In this document: in pieces, positions 21,201-33,500 of the stretch
Numbering within the stretch: the first letter of the stretch is position 1
How the letters are laid out: each line of letters opens with the position of its first letter
Assembly: GCA_022575985.1 (NCBI GenBank)
Contig: JAKSXM010000269.1
Span: 2,294,001-2,358,000, forward strand
Length of the DNA: 64,000 bases
Direction of reading: 5' to 3'
From: Anagrus nilaparvatae
Lineage: Eukaryota; Arthropoda; Insecta; Hymenoptera; Mymaridae
Program-made: the position numbers and the translations under genes
The notes under the pieces: model-generated
Seen by the model: only the letters and a program-made list of their open reading frames with translations
Told to the model about the DNA's origin: nothing
Database searches by the model: none

Positions 21201-24200
21201 GGTGTTTAAAAAAAAGATCCAAATCTGCCAACATCATAACTCGGTTTAGAAGTCTTATTATGGTACTCGCTTGATAAAATATAATTTATATTTAATTTGC
21301 TTTAGTTTAAAGCCATTTGTAATCGTACAAACGGATAATATTGCTAGCAAAATTATTGCCGTCAAGTATGCATTTATTATTTAAAATAGGGTGTCAGTAT
21401 AAAAAAATTCATATATTCTGTTTGGTTGGTTTTGTAGTTTGTAAAAAAATATTTGATGCGTATTTTTTTATTTTAAATTTAAACAATAATAAAATAATTA
21501 CTAATTTTTTTGAAAAAAAAACACTCAAGTAAAATTTAAAAAAATCATTACGTATCGAATATTTTTTTGTATACTTTCTGAAAATTAAAGAATTTCAATA
21601 CCATGCTATATCCCAATTATTTGCCATAAGATTTATCTAATAAGGTATATTTATTATTATCATGCTCTCATTAGACTATTTCGCACAAATATAGATAACT
21701 TTAATAATTGAGATGTTAATACTGATGAATTATAATATGATAGTAATTTAGCTTAAGTATACTCACCAACGTCACTTAATTCAAACGTCTTGTTATTTGA
21801 TTCGTAAACACAAACTTGATCAAGAAATTTTTTAACGCCCCATGCTTGAATAGACTTCCAGGCGTTTTTAATTTTTAGATTTTTCATTTCATTTTTTGCT
21901 TCTTTATAGTTTTTTTTCATTTTATTGTATTCTTTTATGGATCCCGTACTTATTTTGTTTAGTTCATCTGCATTAAAAATGGATATATTATTAGTTTGAA
22001 ATAATATCTGGACGATGTGTACTTAATGCTAAGAATATTTTTGATTTTGTAAATTTAAATTTATCGGACATTCTTAATTTAAATACGCTTTTCTTAAATA
22101 TACAAAACTGTGGTTTATTTTGTTACTTACTCAATAGTTTAAAAGTACTTGGATAGAATCCGATTCGTCCATTCATTAGATATCGGTTATTGCTCCAAAA
22201 ATCATTTGCTCTTTCTGGAACATCAAAAACGCTGAATGCATTTGGAGATACTTTTTCCATCCAAAACTCTTTAAAACTATCCATAAATCTAATCCATTTC
22301 TTATCATTATTAAACTTTTCGTTTATTTCACCCTCTATGTATATTAATCCTTCTTTTGTGTTATTCGGAGGTAACAGTGCCAAATTAACAAACATTTTTA
22401 ATATATTATATGATGGTTCATTGTAATCTTTATTTTCGTCCCATGCTTCATTTCTACTTATAATGTTAAAAGATTTTGCAGACTGAATTATTTCCTGTGT
22501 AATTTGTGAGTTTATATTTTTGGTACTCTTATATCAAAAATAAGTTTATTTAGTTAACAAATCAATATACTTACAAATGCATAGTGGAAAAAACTACCAT
22601 ACACTTTTATAGAATCAAAAGTTAATTTTAAGGACTCATGTAATGGAGGGTAATAAGGAGTAACAGCAAACTTGGGATTGAAATTTGGATATTCAAGTTT
22701 AAGATGTGTCCAGAAAGAATTGAAGGCTTTCGTTGTCGTGCGAGCCAATAATCCCCAAGCAACAGGCTGAACCTAGATGCATAATAAATAAAAATGTGTT
22801 TGATAAAAATAAAGTTTTCATATGGCTTGCAAAATGTTTTCAAATTTTCTTAATATATTTAAAGGTATTAAATTTGATAATTGTTAAAATTCCATTAATT
22901 TATGGGTATTTTGTACTGAAATTTATAAACCAAAATGGAGACCCCTTGGATATAAACAGCTAGATTTTGTAACCTAAATGAATTAAAGAATATTCATAAA
23001 ACGTTATATATTTAATTATTTTTGTTATTTAATAAACTTAAATAAATATTTGCTTACTAAATGCTGCTAATTTTTGTAAAGCGAAGTTAAATGTTGAATA
23101 CAAAATTTTTTTTTATTGCATAGGGTACAAAAAAGCTAATATTTTTAGCCACGATGGCCAATTTATCATAAAAAAAACCTGAATACCAAACACCTTACAC
23201 TAAGTATAATATTTAATTTCAGATACCTTTTTTATTAACATGAAACATGTTTATAGGGAGCACGTAGCACGTTCTCTGGAAATCTGAGAATCAAGGGGAG
23301 GAGATCAAATTTAAGAGGAGGGGGGACTGCCCGATTTAACGGGTGAGATCAAATGGGACTTAGAATAATTTCAATTTTGGGGCTTAAGAGTAATCTGGGT
23401 TTAGGGACTTAGATCAGTTTCGATTTAGGGACTTCAAATAATTCAAGTTTATGAACTTGTAATAATTAACGTTAAGGAACATACAGAATATTATTAATTG
23501 ATATAAGAATATTTTGGATTTTGGGACCTAGAATATTTCGCGTTAAGGGAATCAGAATAAGTTCAAATATAATAAGGTATGTTAGAATTTACAGTTTTTT
23601 TTAGATATTTTAGAAAATTTTAGTAATAAAAACTTTTTAGCAAAGTAGGTTTCTATTTCTAAAACGTTTATCAAACAATTTATATAATTTTTACCGATTT
23701 TTATTTGCAAATCAGCACACTCCATTAGCCTATAGGTAAAATTTTTTTTTTTACAAAATAGTTTTATTATCTGAAGCATCATATTTGAGCCAGTAATTTC
23801 CTCTACGGTCAATTTGAGAAATAAGAAACACCCTAATATACATATTAAAAATATTGTCAAACAACTACGTAGCTTGTACATTTAAATAGTATATTAAGTA
23901 TCAAGGGCGTAAAAGTTTTAGCACTAGCGTGAGCACTAGCAGGAGTGCTCAGCGAAGCCGGGCACGAGTGATGTGTGTTCACGATAATGTCTAAAGTATT
24001 TCGCCCATGGTGCTTACAATATTTTTTGCCAACCTAGGCATAGAACGAGTGCAGAAAATTTTTTACGTTCGAGTTTTACACCCGGGAGGGCAAAAGTGTT
24101 TGATTCGATTTTTTTTTGCAATTATTAATTATTGAAATCGAATGCATAATAAAATAGTTTCCTAAGAATTATTGTCTCCAAATTATCTTTAATTATTCTC

Positions 24201-27200
24201 TATAATCTGTAAATTATTTTTTTACAAAAGTCTCGTATCTGTTCTATATTTAACGAAAGTGAAAACTGCAAATCACTTTATTGTCAAATTATTTTTAATT
24301 TAAAGGTGCAAATAAAACTCAATGTTATTCACTGTACACACATAAAATCGAGAATGAGATACAACTTTAAAAATAATAACTACAATTATATTAAGATTAA
24401 AATTTTGGTTCCTCATAGAGGAACCTTTAGGTAAAATTTTGATTTTTAATTTTTTGATATATAAGCATGTTTTGAGACCTCAGGAAGCTAAAAAACCGGT
24501 TTTTAAAAAAAGTCTGTGTGTGTGTGTGTTTTTTTATGTATGTATGTATGTTGCACTGTAACCGGTGATATTTCACAATCAACATGACATTCAGACCTAA
24601 CTTTTTTTTTCAAAATTTTTTTCACCAAAAAAGCTCGAGGTACTTTTTTTTTCCTTTGGATGCAATACCTCATTTATTTGCATGAAAGTACTTATATTTG
24701 AAAATATGGTGGAAAATTTTTTCCTCCAAATTTTTGCCACCAAAAAATACAAAAAAAACCAAACTTTTTTTTCTATTTGGACGTAGTACCTAATTGTTTT
24801 CTATGGGAGTACTAGTTTTAGAAATATCATTCATACTCAATTTTTTGATTGAATACGTAATTTTTTGAAAATTTTTTTCTCAACATTTTTGCCGCCAAAA
24901 AATATAAAAAATGCCAATTTTTTTATTTTTTTAGAACGTAGTACTCAATTCTTCACTTCGAAAGTACGAATATCTAGAATTTTCGTTTTTAAAGGATTTC
25001 TCCATCTGAAACGTAATTTTTCGAAATTTTTTTTTTGTTCCTCAACGAGGAACCATTGTGATAGGTCAAATTTTGATCTTTGATTCTTTTGCATATAAGC
25101 GAGATTTGAGACCTCAGGAAGCTAAAAAACCGGTTTTAAAAAAAATCTGTATGTGTGTGTGTGTGTCTGTGTGTGTATGTAACCAGTGATATTTCACAAC
25201 CATTATGGAATTAAGACCTAATTTTTTTTTTTTTTAATTTTATCATCAAAAAATCTCGAACTACTTTTTTTTTTTTTTGAATTTGGATGTAATACCTCAT
25301 TTATTTCCATGAAAGTACGTATATTTGAAAGTATGGTTTTTACTCGATTTTTCAATTCCGATACTTAATTTTTTGAAATTTTTTTTTATAAAAATATACA
25401 ATAACACTAATTTTCTTGTTGGACGTAGTACCTAATTTATTTCTATGAGAGCACTAGTTTTAGAAAGTTTGTTTATAGTAATTTTTTGGGTCTGATACCA
25501 AATTTTTTCAAAATTTTTTTCTAATATTTAAAAAATCAAACAAATTAAAAAAACTGAAATATTTTTTTTTTTGTGTAATACTTCATTTAATTCCATGAAA
25601 GTACTAATATCTGAGTAATCGAATATCCAGTAGTCGGTGATATCTGTGACATATTGAAGTATTAAGCTCATTGTTTGAGGAACCTTAGGAATATTCAACC
25701 TTAGTGCCAGCTAGTTGGCAGCGTATTTTCGTACATTATTAACAATGTTTTTTATTTGTAAAAGAAGTCAAAAAACGAATAAAGAAAATAAATATATATA
25801 AAAAAACATATTTTTTCAAGCAAGCTTTAGCCTTTGGAAAATATTATATTGCTTTTAAAATTTTAAAGCAAATAAAAATTTGTGATTATTGTTTATTTAA
25901 TTTATTTCAATAAATAAAAGTAAGTATTTTTTCTTATTTTGTGAGTCGATTGAGGTCAGTTTTGGGGTTATTTCGAAAGTTTTTAGAGATCCGAAATGTG
26001 TATCTGAATATGCATCTGAATTAGAAATTTATCTGGAGCTTGATTCAAAAATTTTGTCGGACTTACGTTACCACATAATTTACGTCCGAGCAAGTTTATT
26101 CTGTTTCGCGATATAAATTATGTTATAATTAAAAATAATAAAGATAGTTAAATATTAATTCAATAAATATTATTTAGCGTACGTTTATTTTTTTAAAAAC
26201 ATTTCACACTTTGTTTCTAAGTTTATTTTAGTTTATAAAAATGAATTCTTTTTATTCTTTTTAAAACAGACTCGAGATCAACCAGCCCTGCAAAGTCGGA
26301 TAGCCAAACACCTCTTAATAAAATTGTTGCAAAGCGAACAGAAATAAATACTAAAGAAATAATTACTAAAAGAAAAACCTAATAAAAATGTAAATATTTT
26401 TAAACTAAGCATTGTTATCCAAATTAGATTCTTTCTTGAAAATAATTTTTTTGAGAATAATAAAAATGATTAATTCAGTGCTTCAAAGATAGTGCTTGAC
26501 GCGAGATCTGTCAACAAAAATTGCGATACGATACCAAGACTCGAAAAAGTCTCGACGAGAAGTCTCGAAGTATCTAAATTTTTTTTTGTTCTTTTTCAGA
26601 ATTATAAATCTATAAGATAGCTTCAATAAAATTAAATGAAAACTATAAAACGGTTAATACATGTAAAACTAAATAAAATTTAAATTAATATTATTATGAT
26701 ATCAAATTTTTTCAACTCTGTTAAGCTTCCTATAAAAAAAAAACTTTTTTTAGGGATTGAATTTATTTTTTATTTACAAGAAGAAATTAAAGTTTTGTAA
26801 TTATTTTAAATACTAAATATTATAATTTTTTTAAAGGTATTTATGATTGCATATTTTGTAATAATTGGCAAAAACTCTCTTTTTTTATTACCGGTAGTAT
26901 AAATAATCTATTCTACAAAAATAAAACAACAAATGTATACCTAGAGTTACTATTTTTAATTTATTTATTTTATTTATTATTTAAATCAATAAGTAAAATT
27001 ATAAAATAAAAAAAAAAATAATATTTATAATCGACCTTTTAACGAGTACATGATATTAAATGAATTTACAAATTCATCGCCCAACGCTTTTTATATTTTA
27101 TAACGCTTTTTAAAAAAAATTTTTTTAAAACAATTTTCAATAATAATCAACTCATGGTTTTTCATTATAAGCAAAAAAAATAATCGCCTGGAGGTATAGA

Positions 27201-29525
27201 AAATAGATCATTATTTTAAAGTATAATAAAAAAAAAATGTTGATAATTTTTTACTTTAGTTAGGCGAGATTTCGAGACTTTCGAGACTTTTTCGAGACGA
27301 GGCGAGACGAGACGAGACAAGACTTTCAAAAAATGACAATTTTCGAGACCGAAACGAGATTAGGGTTAATATCCTGGTAAATATCGTCTCTCTCGTCTTG
27401 CGTGAAGCACTATTCAAAGACCACAATACGTATATGAATAAATAGTGTTGCATATTATAAATATTTTATAAAAAAAAGCAACATACCGAATTATACTTTT
27501 CTATCATGATGATCATTAGAGCTTTGACATCTTGAATGTTGGGTTTTATGCTGTATACAATGTCAACATACATCTTTTCTACTCCTACAATCTCTTCTAT
27601 AAGCTTCTTGTTGTACAAAATTAATTGGCGGGTTAAATTATTCTTCTTTTTCGATGATTCCAATATTTGCACATACATTGTAACATCAGCATGATCAATT
27701 TTCAATGTCAGAGGTGATGGGTATTGACACAAGTTTAAATAGAACGCTTCTAAATTACTGTATTTAGATTTGATTCCTTCATACAATTGATGTTTTTTTC
27801 TAGCGGAAGGTTGAACATTTTTGTATCCTTTAGTTTTTATTGTACTATTAACATACAGTAAAAAAATGTATAGTTTAGTTTTGTAATAATTCAAGCGATT
27901 CAATTGTACAAAAAATTTTGTAATTCTTTTTATTAATGCCTAAAAGTAACACAAAATTAAAATTTCTGAGAAATAATTTAATAATTATTGAAACTTTGAA
28001 ATTGTTAATATTCTGATACTGCAGTTAAATTATACAAAGTTTTTAAATCGAAAAAAAATATTTAACGTGATATTAAAAATGAAGCTACTAAAAATCAGTA
28101 TATTCGTATATTTATATATTAAGTACAAAAGTTATGGTTATACTAGTTAAAAAAATTTCTCATTGTAATAAGAGATAACAAATTTTTTCTCTATACTTAC
28201 TCATTGTACACATTTTCGGTAGAATTTAAAGGAAGTCCCTCTTTTGCAATTACTTTAATTACTTGGTTCTTTTCATTAACTTTTTGTCCGGTGTTTTTAT
28301 TTTTATCTGCAACTTTTGCATTATGGTGTTTTCTACAACAAGTATGTTCAAAATATTCTTTATGAAAGTTTTTGAAGGAACCATCCGGATTGAAATAAAC
28401 TTTCAATTTGCAATTCTCTCGCCAATTTATGCAACTATACCTATTACAAATAAATTTTATTAATTACAGAAATAATCGCCCAGAAATTTTATTAATTCAT
28501 GCACCCTTATAAGTAAATTAAACAAAAAAGTTTTCATGGCCGGGAAATGGGTAATTAATATTTTCCAAAAAAATATATTTTATAAACGCAAGAGCTATTT
28601 GTCCAGAAAAATTTTGTGTAAAATTTACTCACACATACACAAAAGTGAAAAATATTTTTAACCTCAATATTTTCGAGGAGTAAAGTTATGCTTGCATTTC
28701 TGCACTTTGCACTATTTTTTGAAAAAATAATCAATTCTTAAATTTTCTAATCTTTAAAAATTGTTAATTTATGAAATTCTAAATTAAATTTTAGTTTTAT
28801 TCAATAAAAACCTTTGAATAAAATTTAGATATTCTTTTGGTTATTTGATCAGAAAATCTATTTAACCAGAAACAATTGAAAATTTTCTGGACAAATAGAC
28901 CTGGCCTTTTATAAAACCTTTATTTATCAAATTAAATTTAAATGTGTTCTTTTTTACTTCGCTAATTTAAATTTAAGTTATTTCATAGCCAAAAAATCAT
29001 AATAAAAAATCGTAAAATACTTGTTTTCCATTCTACAGAAAAAAAACGCAATGACTTTTGAACTAGCTTTTATCGATCAATGAATAAAAGTAATTTTCCT
29101 CTTCTCCCGGTCACGAAAACATTTACTTAATTTTATGACCACAAATTTAAATTCAGGGATCCAAAATACCTTAAAGTACAAATTTAAATTTAAAATTAAT
29201 AAAATTTAATATTTATAATATTTACATATTTTTAAAATTTAAGTTTACAATAACCTCTTATGAAGAATTTTCGCTGCTAATCTATTTTAAGTTTCGTAAT
29301 TAATTCTTAATTTTCTAGTAACGTTTGACGCGGTTAATATTTTTCGGCTAATTTTTCTTTTTATTAAGAACCGAAAAATTCGATACCTTACATCGACCAT
29401 TAAAATTAAAAATATTTAAAATATACTTACATACTCCCACCATGGCTATGCAGCTTTCTATCTTTATACCACATTGACCCATCAACTTCCTCTGGGAAAT
29501 TTTCACCGAATACTCTTTCCGACAT
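18241..29525 (-). CDS. FLYWCH zinc finger plus MULE-transposase-derived protein, triad lost (7 exons)
   Basis: Seven exons join without a stop into 592 residues: 29,525-29,431, 28,440-28,201, 27,925-27,487, 22,772-22,575, 22,494-22,131, 21,967-21,767 and 18,482-18,241 (phases 2,2,0,0,1,1). Residues 35-66 fit the FLYWCH zinc-finger spacing: C35, C42, H64, C66. Residues about 230-445 align with the MULE transposase core: D233 in place of the first Asp, the PVAWGLLARTTTKAF block (261-275), FFHY (319-322) and ALLPP (363-367). The second catalytic Asp is replaced by P297 and the catalytic Glu by S425, so strand transfer is unlikely. The C-terminal 150 residues are charged and probably disordered. 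It is a paralogue of the plus-strand gene, with the same exon plan. Weak point: exon 3 must use the AG at 27,927-27,926, because the AG 14 bases upstream would give an early stop. Role unknown; a DNA-binding nuclear protein derived from a transposase is the natural inference. Confidence 0.75.
18483..21766 (-). other. Intron 6 of the minus-strand gene: decayed repeats
   Basis: Holds a diverged relative of the long direct repeat (19,190-19,370, sharing AAGTAAACATGTTCCA), a decayed relative of the palindromic MITE (about 19,950-20,650; GGGACGAGTAAAAAATTTTTG at 20,259 echoes the MITE interior) and a small hairpin element at 20,950-21,062. No further coding exon is recognised. Confidence 0.5.
20950..21062. 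mobile_element. Small inverted-repeat element
   Basis: ATTAATAAAGGTAAATAAAT and its reverse complement bracket about 70 bp, with a second inner palindrome ATATATTTCTAATTAGAAATATAT-like around 20,995 (core TTTCTAATTAGAAA). Probably a tiny MITE in an intron. Confidence 0.65.
23270..23560. repeat. G-step minirepeats of about 25 bp
   Basis: Irregular tandem steps such as GGGACTTAGAATAATTTCAA and GGGACTTAGATCAGTTTCGA, preceded by G-rich AGGAGGGGGGACTG. Related short series lie at 17,200-17,340 and 19,160-19,260. Confidence 0.6.
24410..25735. repeat. Dispersed repeat with two internal copies and TG microsatellites
   Basis: Two related halves begin GGTTCCTCATAGAGGAACC (24,410) and TGTTCCTCAACGAGGAACC (25,036), each a small hairpin. 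Both continue with GAGACCTCAGGAAGCTAAAA and a short TG run, then AT-rich steps with CATTTATTTCCATGAAAGTA. The block ends near TTTGAGGAACCTTAGG (25,674). The 72-residue frame inside is accidental. Window positions 1-360 are a partial copy. Confidence 0.75.
26490..27412. mobile_element. Non-autonomous hAT-type element, 923 bp
   Basis: Termini TAGTGCTTGACGCGAGA and, inverted, TAGTGCTTCACGCAAGAC, flanked on both sides by the 8-bp duplication TTCAAAGA (26,482-26,489 and 27,413-27,420). An 8-bp duplication and a TA(A/G)TG-like end are hallmarks of hAT elements. CGAGAC/CGAGA motifs cluster just inside both ends (26,540-26,570 and 27,265-27,350), a typical pattern of subterminal transposase-binding repeats. 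No transposase frame is present. Confidence 0.85.
28441..29430 (-). other. Intron 1 of the minus-strand gene, nothing recognised
   Basis: 990 bases of AT-rich DNA between a GTAAGT donor and an AATAG acceptor; no repeat with a match elsewhere in the window was noticed. Confidence 0.5.
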
Positions 29526-30558
29526 TATATTTAAAAATTTTATAACTCTTCTTATAAAATTGTATTTCAATTTTCAAAAAAAGGAGGGATACACAGCAAC
29601 AGAGTATTTAAAACAAATTAAGATATAGGTTATGTTTCAAAATAACCATAAAAAAATTAAACAAAGAATTTTCTAAGCTAGAAGATTTTATGAAGATGTT
29701 TATAATTTATTGTCACTTTATTAAAACAATTGCCTTTATTTATCTCTATAAACTCCATAAAAATTATTCACCACCGAAAAATTATATATCAACTAGTTAT
29801 CAATATACACTTTATAATTTACACTCAAAAGTTAATTTATGAGCCTTAAGCCGCGCGCTTTGTCTCACTGAGTCTCCCTCCGTGAGTGACCTTGCAGGGC
29901 TGAGTAGAGAATCGAAGAAAAAAAGACAGAGACGGAATGCGAATTTTTTTATTTCTTCCACTATTATTTACATGTCTTGTTTATTAACTTCTCTTAATTA
30001 ATACTATTTCATAAACAGCAAAAAATTCGATGAAAATCTATTTTAATTGTTTACCATTAACCATATACTAAATATTTAACACAAACATATCAATTCTAGT
30101 AACACTGTATACGTAAATTTATGTGCCCTTACATCGCGCGCTTTCTGCTCCTTACTCTCCCATCCGCGAGTGAGCTTGAAGGAGTGTATAGTGAATCTAA
30201 GAAGAATAGACAGAGAGAGAATACGAAGTATTTCATTTATTCCACTTCTATTTATAATTTCTGTATCAGTCTAATATTTTGTGTTTTCGAGAAAAGTTAA
30301 TAGATTGTACATTTGCGACAAAAATTAACTAGACAATTATTTAATTTCTTTTTCATTTGAAGTATTGTTTTTTATTAAATTAAACTCTGTTTTATCTGTT
30401 AATCAAAATAATGTGAAAGTTTTGAATATGGTACAAAATCAAGTAACTTTAATTTTATCAGGTAGAAAAAAATTTTAAAGCACAAAAAACGCTAATTAAT
30501 AATATTTCATCTTATTATCTAATTATTCAAATAAATAAAAAAGTGTTAATAAAAAAAC
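29526..30558. promoter_or_regulatory. Shared upstream region of the divergent FLYWCH/MULE pair, with a duplicated CG-rich module
   Basis: 1,033 bp separate the two start codons, so both promoters must lie here or inside the first exons. Two related modules in the same orientation are seen at about 29,820-29,985 and 30,105-30,275. Each has a CGCGCGCTTT core (about 29,852 and 30,135), a CCGTGAGTGA or CCGCGAGTGA step, a GAATCGAAGA or GAATCTAAGA step and an AGACAGAGA step, followed by ATTT-rich DNA. They are the only CG-rich patches in this AT-rich interval. No clear TATA box. Regulatory function is inferred from position only; a duplicated repeat is the alternative. Confidence 0.5.
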
Positions 30559-33500
30559 ATGGAAGAAGAAAATTGCATATTCTTCGAAAATGGTGGAATG
30601 AGCTATTTGAATTATAATTATAAAAGAAAGAACTGTGCTGATAAAAACACGTAAGTAGAAATTACATTTTAATTAAATTTTTTATTTTTTTGTCTGCCAT
30701 TATAGAAAATAATTTACTTATTTCATTGGCCGGGATTAGACGATTTTTTCTTGGTGGTAGGGGGGAGGGGTCGTGGTAACTGCTTTTCATAATGCAGAGG
30801 CACTGACTTTTCTATCACATAAACACACACATATATATGTATATATATATATACCATCATGATTCTTTACAAGACGTAGGTGCGAATTAAACCTAGCGTC
30901 TTTCCTTGCATCAAATTTTATAAATATAGTTGCAAATATTCTAATGTCTGAATAATTATATAATGTTTTTTTTACAATACATGTCTATACAATGCATACT
31001 CTGTTTCAATTAAAGAATAAATAAAGAAAAAACTCGATATTCCTTATATTTATGGCCTTATATTTATGGCACGTATGTACCGACCACTGCGCGACCGAAA
31101 ACACCGTGTTTTCTTGCCACTGAAGCAGAAAAAATTTATACGGCCCTTCCCCACGAATAGAAAATGCCCCAGATCGCAGCTTACATGCGACATGATATTC
31201 TACGATGATACTCGGCTATTTTTTTAAATAAGAAATTTTTGATTCACCTTTTTTCGAGTAATTGATCTTAAAATGAATTTACAAATTCATCACTGTATCT
31301 TGATATTATGTGGATAATGAGTGTATCTCTTTTTTTATTCAAACATATCAACCAGAGATATTGAATAATTTGTAAACTTATTAAAAAATTTCTTATTTAA
31401 ATTAATTACGATTGACTTCAAAGTCAAATTAAATGATTAAAAAATATTTTATAACTGATTTTTAAACATTCTATGTAATATAATATTTTTAGTACTTCAA
31501 AACTACTTGTAATTACACGGTAGAGCTGCTTTGGTTGAAAATTCAACCAAAAATAGTAAAATTCAACGAAGTGGTTGAAATTTCAACCAAAATGGTTGAA
31601 AATTAAACCAAAATCTTAAATACAATATGATACAATTATAATACAGAGTAAGAAAATGATATCTGCATCTATTAAAAGTGAATTAATTACGATTAATTAC
31701 AGTATATTATACTTAGTGATTTTAAATAGATGCACAGATCATTTTTTTACTCTGTATAATAATTACATCATTTTTATATTGTATTTTAGATTTGCTTGAA
31801 TTTTACCAATTGGTTAAAAATTCAACCAAAAATAGTAATATTTTATTTGGTTGAATTTTCAACCAAAGCAGCTCTACCGTGTAATTTAAAAAAATTGTTG
31901 AATTAATTTTATAATAACTCATTAGTAAAATTAGTCATGTGAACAAGTTTATCTTTGTAATTAGAGATTTCAAGGTAATTTATTTCGGGTATGGTCCGTA
32001 CCATTTTGAGGCTTGTGCATAAAATATATATGGTTCATTCACATTTTTTTTGCTAAAATGACGTACAACATGTTTCCTATTACCAGGTGCATCAATTAAA
32101 CAAATTTTTGTTCTTCAAATTTTTTATTTCAACAAGTTTTTGATGGTCCATCATAAAAATCAACATAATTTAATGTTTTAACTACTACAAAACATAAAAA
32201 TATAGCAAAAAAGCCTTTACCGTTCCCTGTCACAAAGGATATTGCTATACTTTGAGTGTCTGTTACGCACGCCTATCAATTAATTTTCAAAAATTCTTGT
32301 TTGGGGGTTGATTGTTATATCATAAGGTTAAACTTTTTCCATATTGAAAAAATTTAAACTTACTTTCACTAATTATTACAAGGGTGAGAAGGTGTGTCAC
32401 ACGATTTTACAAAATGTATACGAAAAACGTAATTTTATTATATTTAATTTGTTTTTTCTTCACACAACATTTTTAAAACCTCTTAATCGCATAAATGACA
32501 ACTTAAATACATAAAAAAAAATGCTTACACCAAGAGCGCTTTAAATGGTCGTTAAATAGGAAAACAAAATCAGTTTAAGTTCAGAAATCACGAAGGGAAA
32601 AAAAAAAGCCTTTACCGTTCCCCCCTAGATCTCCGTTGAGAAGTGTTGTAATTAAAATATTAAAAACTTAGCAAGTTTCAATTATAAAAATATTCTACTT
32701 TCCAAGCGGAAAAGTTTTTTTATTCATTTGTCTATGAATTAAGTTGATTTTTCTGTAAAAAAGCCTTTACCGTTCCTGCCTTTACCGTTCCACTTTTTGT
32801 TAAATTATATTAAATATTTTTAAAATTTAGCTCCAAAACTCGATTTTTTAATAAGAAACACTCAATAATATATGTCATTGTTCTCTAAAATTTATAAAGC
32901 CTAAAAAAATTCATATATTAAGGCCATATGTTATGTGTGGGGGACTCATATTCGTAATGAAATTTATAGGTATTTTTAATGGACATAAAATACTCAAAAA
33001 CAGTATTTATTCTTGAAATTATTATTACAATTATATTTTTTGTTCAAAAAATACATAAATTTAATAAATTTTGTGAAATTAATAATGAAATCAGTAAATT
33101 ATATTGAAATTACAAGCTCGTTATGGTGATTTTTATGCAATATTGAATAATTATTTATGAAAAAAGTCTAAAAAGCCTTGTTTGTACTTTAAAAAAAGAA
33201 TTTTTAATTTTTATTTTTTCAAAAGCTATTTTTTCAAAAAAAATGAGAATGAGCCATATAGGAAATTTTTGATAAAAAAACTTATAAATTTAGTTTTACT
33301 ACTAATAAACAAAAATTTTTCCCCGTTTTTTTACATTTTTTTTTTTTAATAAGATATGAAAAAAATTGCTAAATAAATCTTTGGCTTATATATATCTAAA
33401 TAAAATATTGTTTTTTAAGATACATATGCATTAAAAACAGTATTGGTTGCGAAGCAACAGTCATATATGTGGAAAATGGACCTCCCATTCGTCAAAACCC

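Larger units (their letters stand above)
22773..27486 (-). other. Intron 3 of the minus-strand gene: repeats
   Basis: 4.7-kb intron. Contents: a GGGACTTAGAATAATTTC-type tandem series at about 23,270-23,560, a CG-rich patch around 23,920-24,080, the AT-rich dispersed repeat at 24,410-25,735 and a hAT-type element at 26,490-27,412. No additional exon seen. Confidence 0.6.
30651..33419 (+). other. Intron 1 of the plus-strand gene: AT microsatellite, MITEs, short motif repeats
   Basis: A CACACATATATATGTATATA microsatellite run is at about 30,820-30,853. A half copy of the CCCAGATCGCAG repeat is at 31,166. The nested MITE pair is at 31,515-31,882, and GCCTTTACCGTTCC repeats are at 32,212-32,790. 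No coding exon was recognised. Confidence 0.55.
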
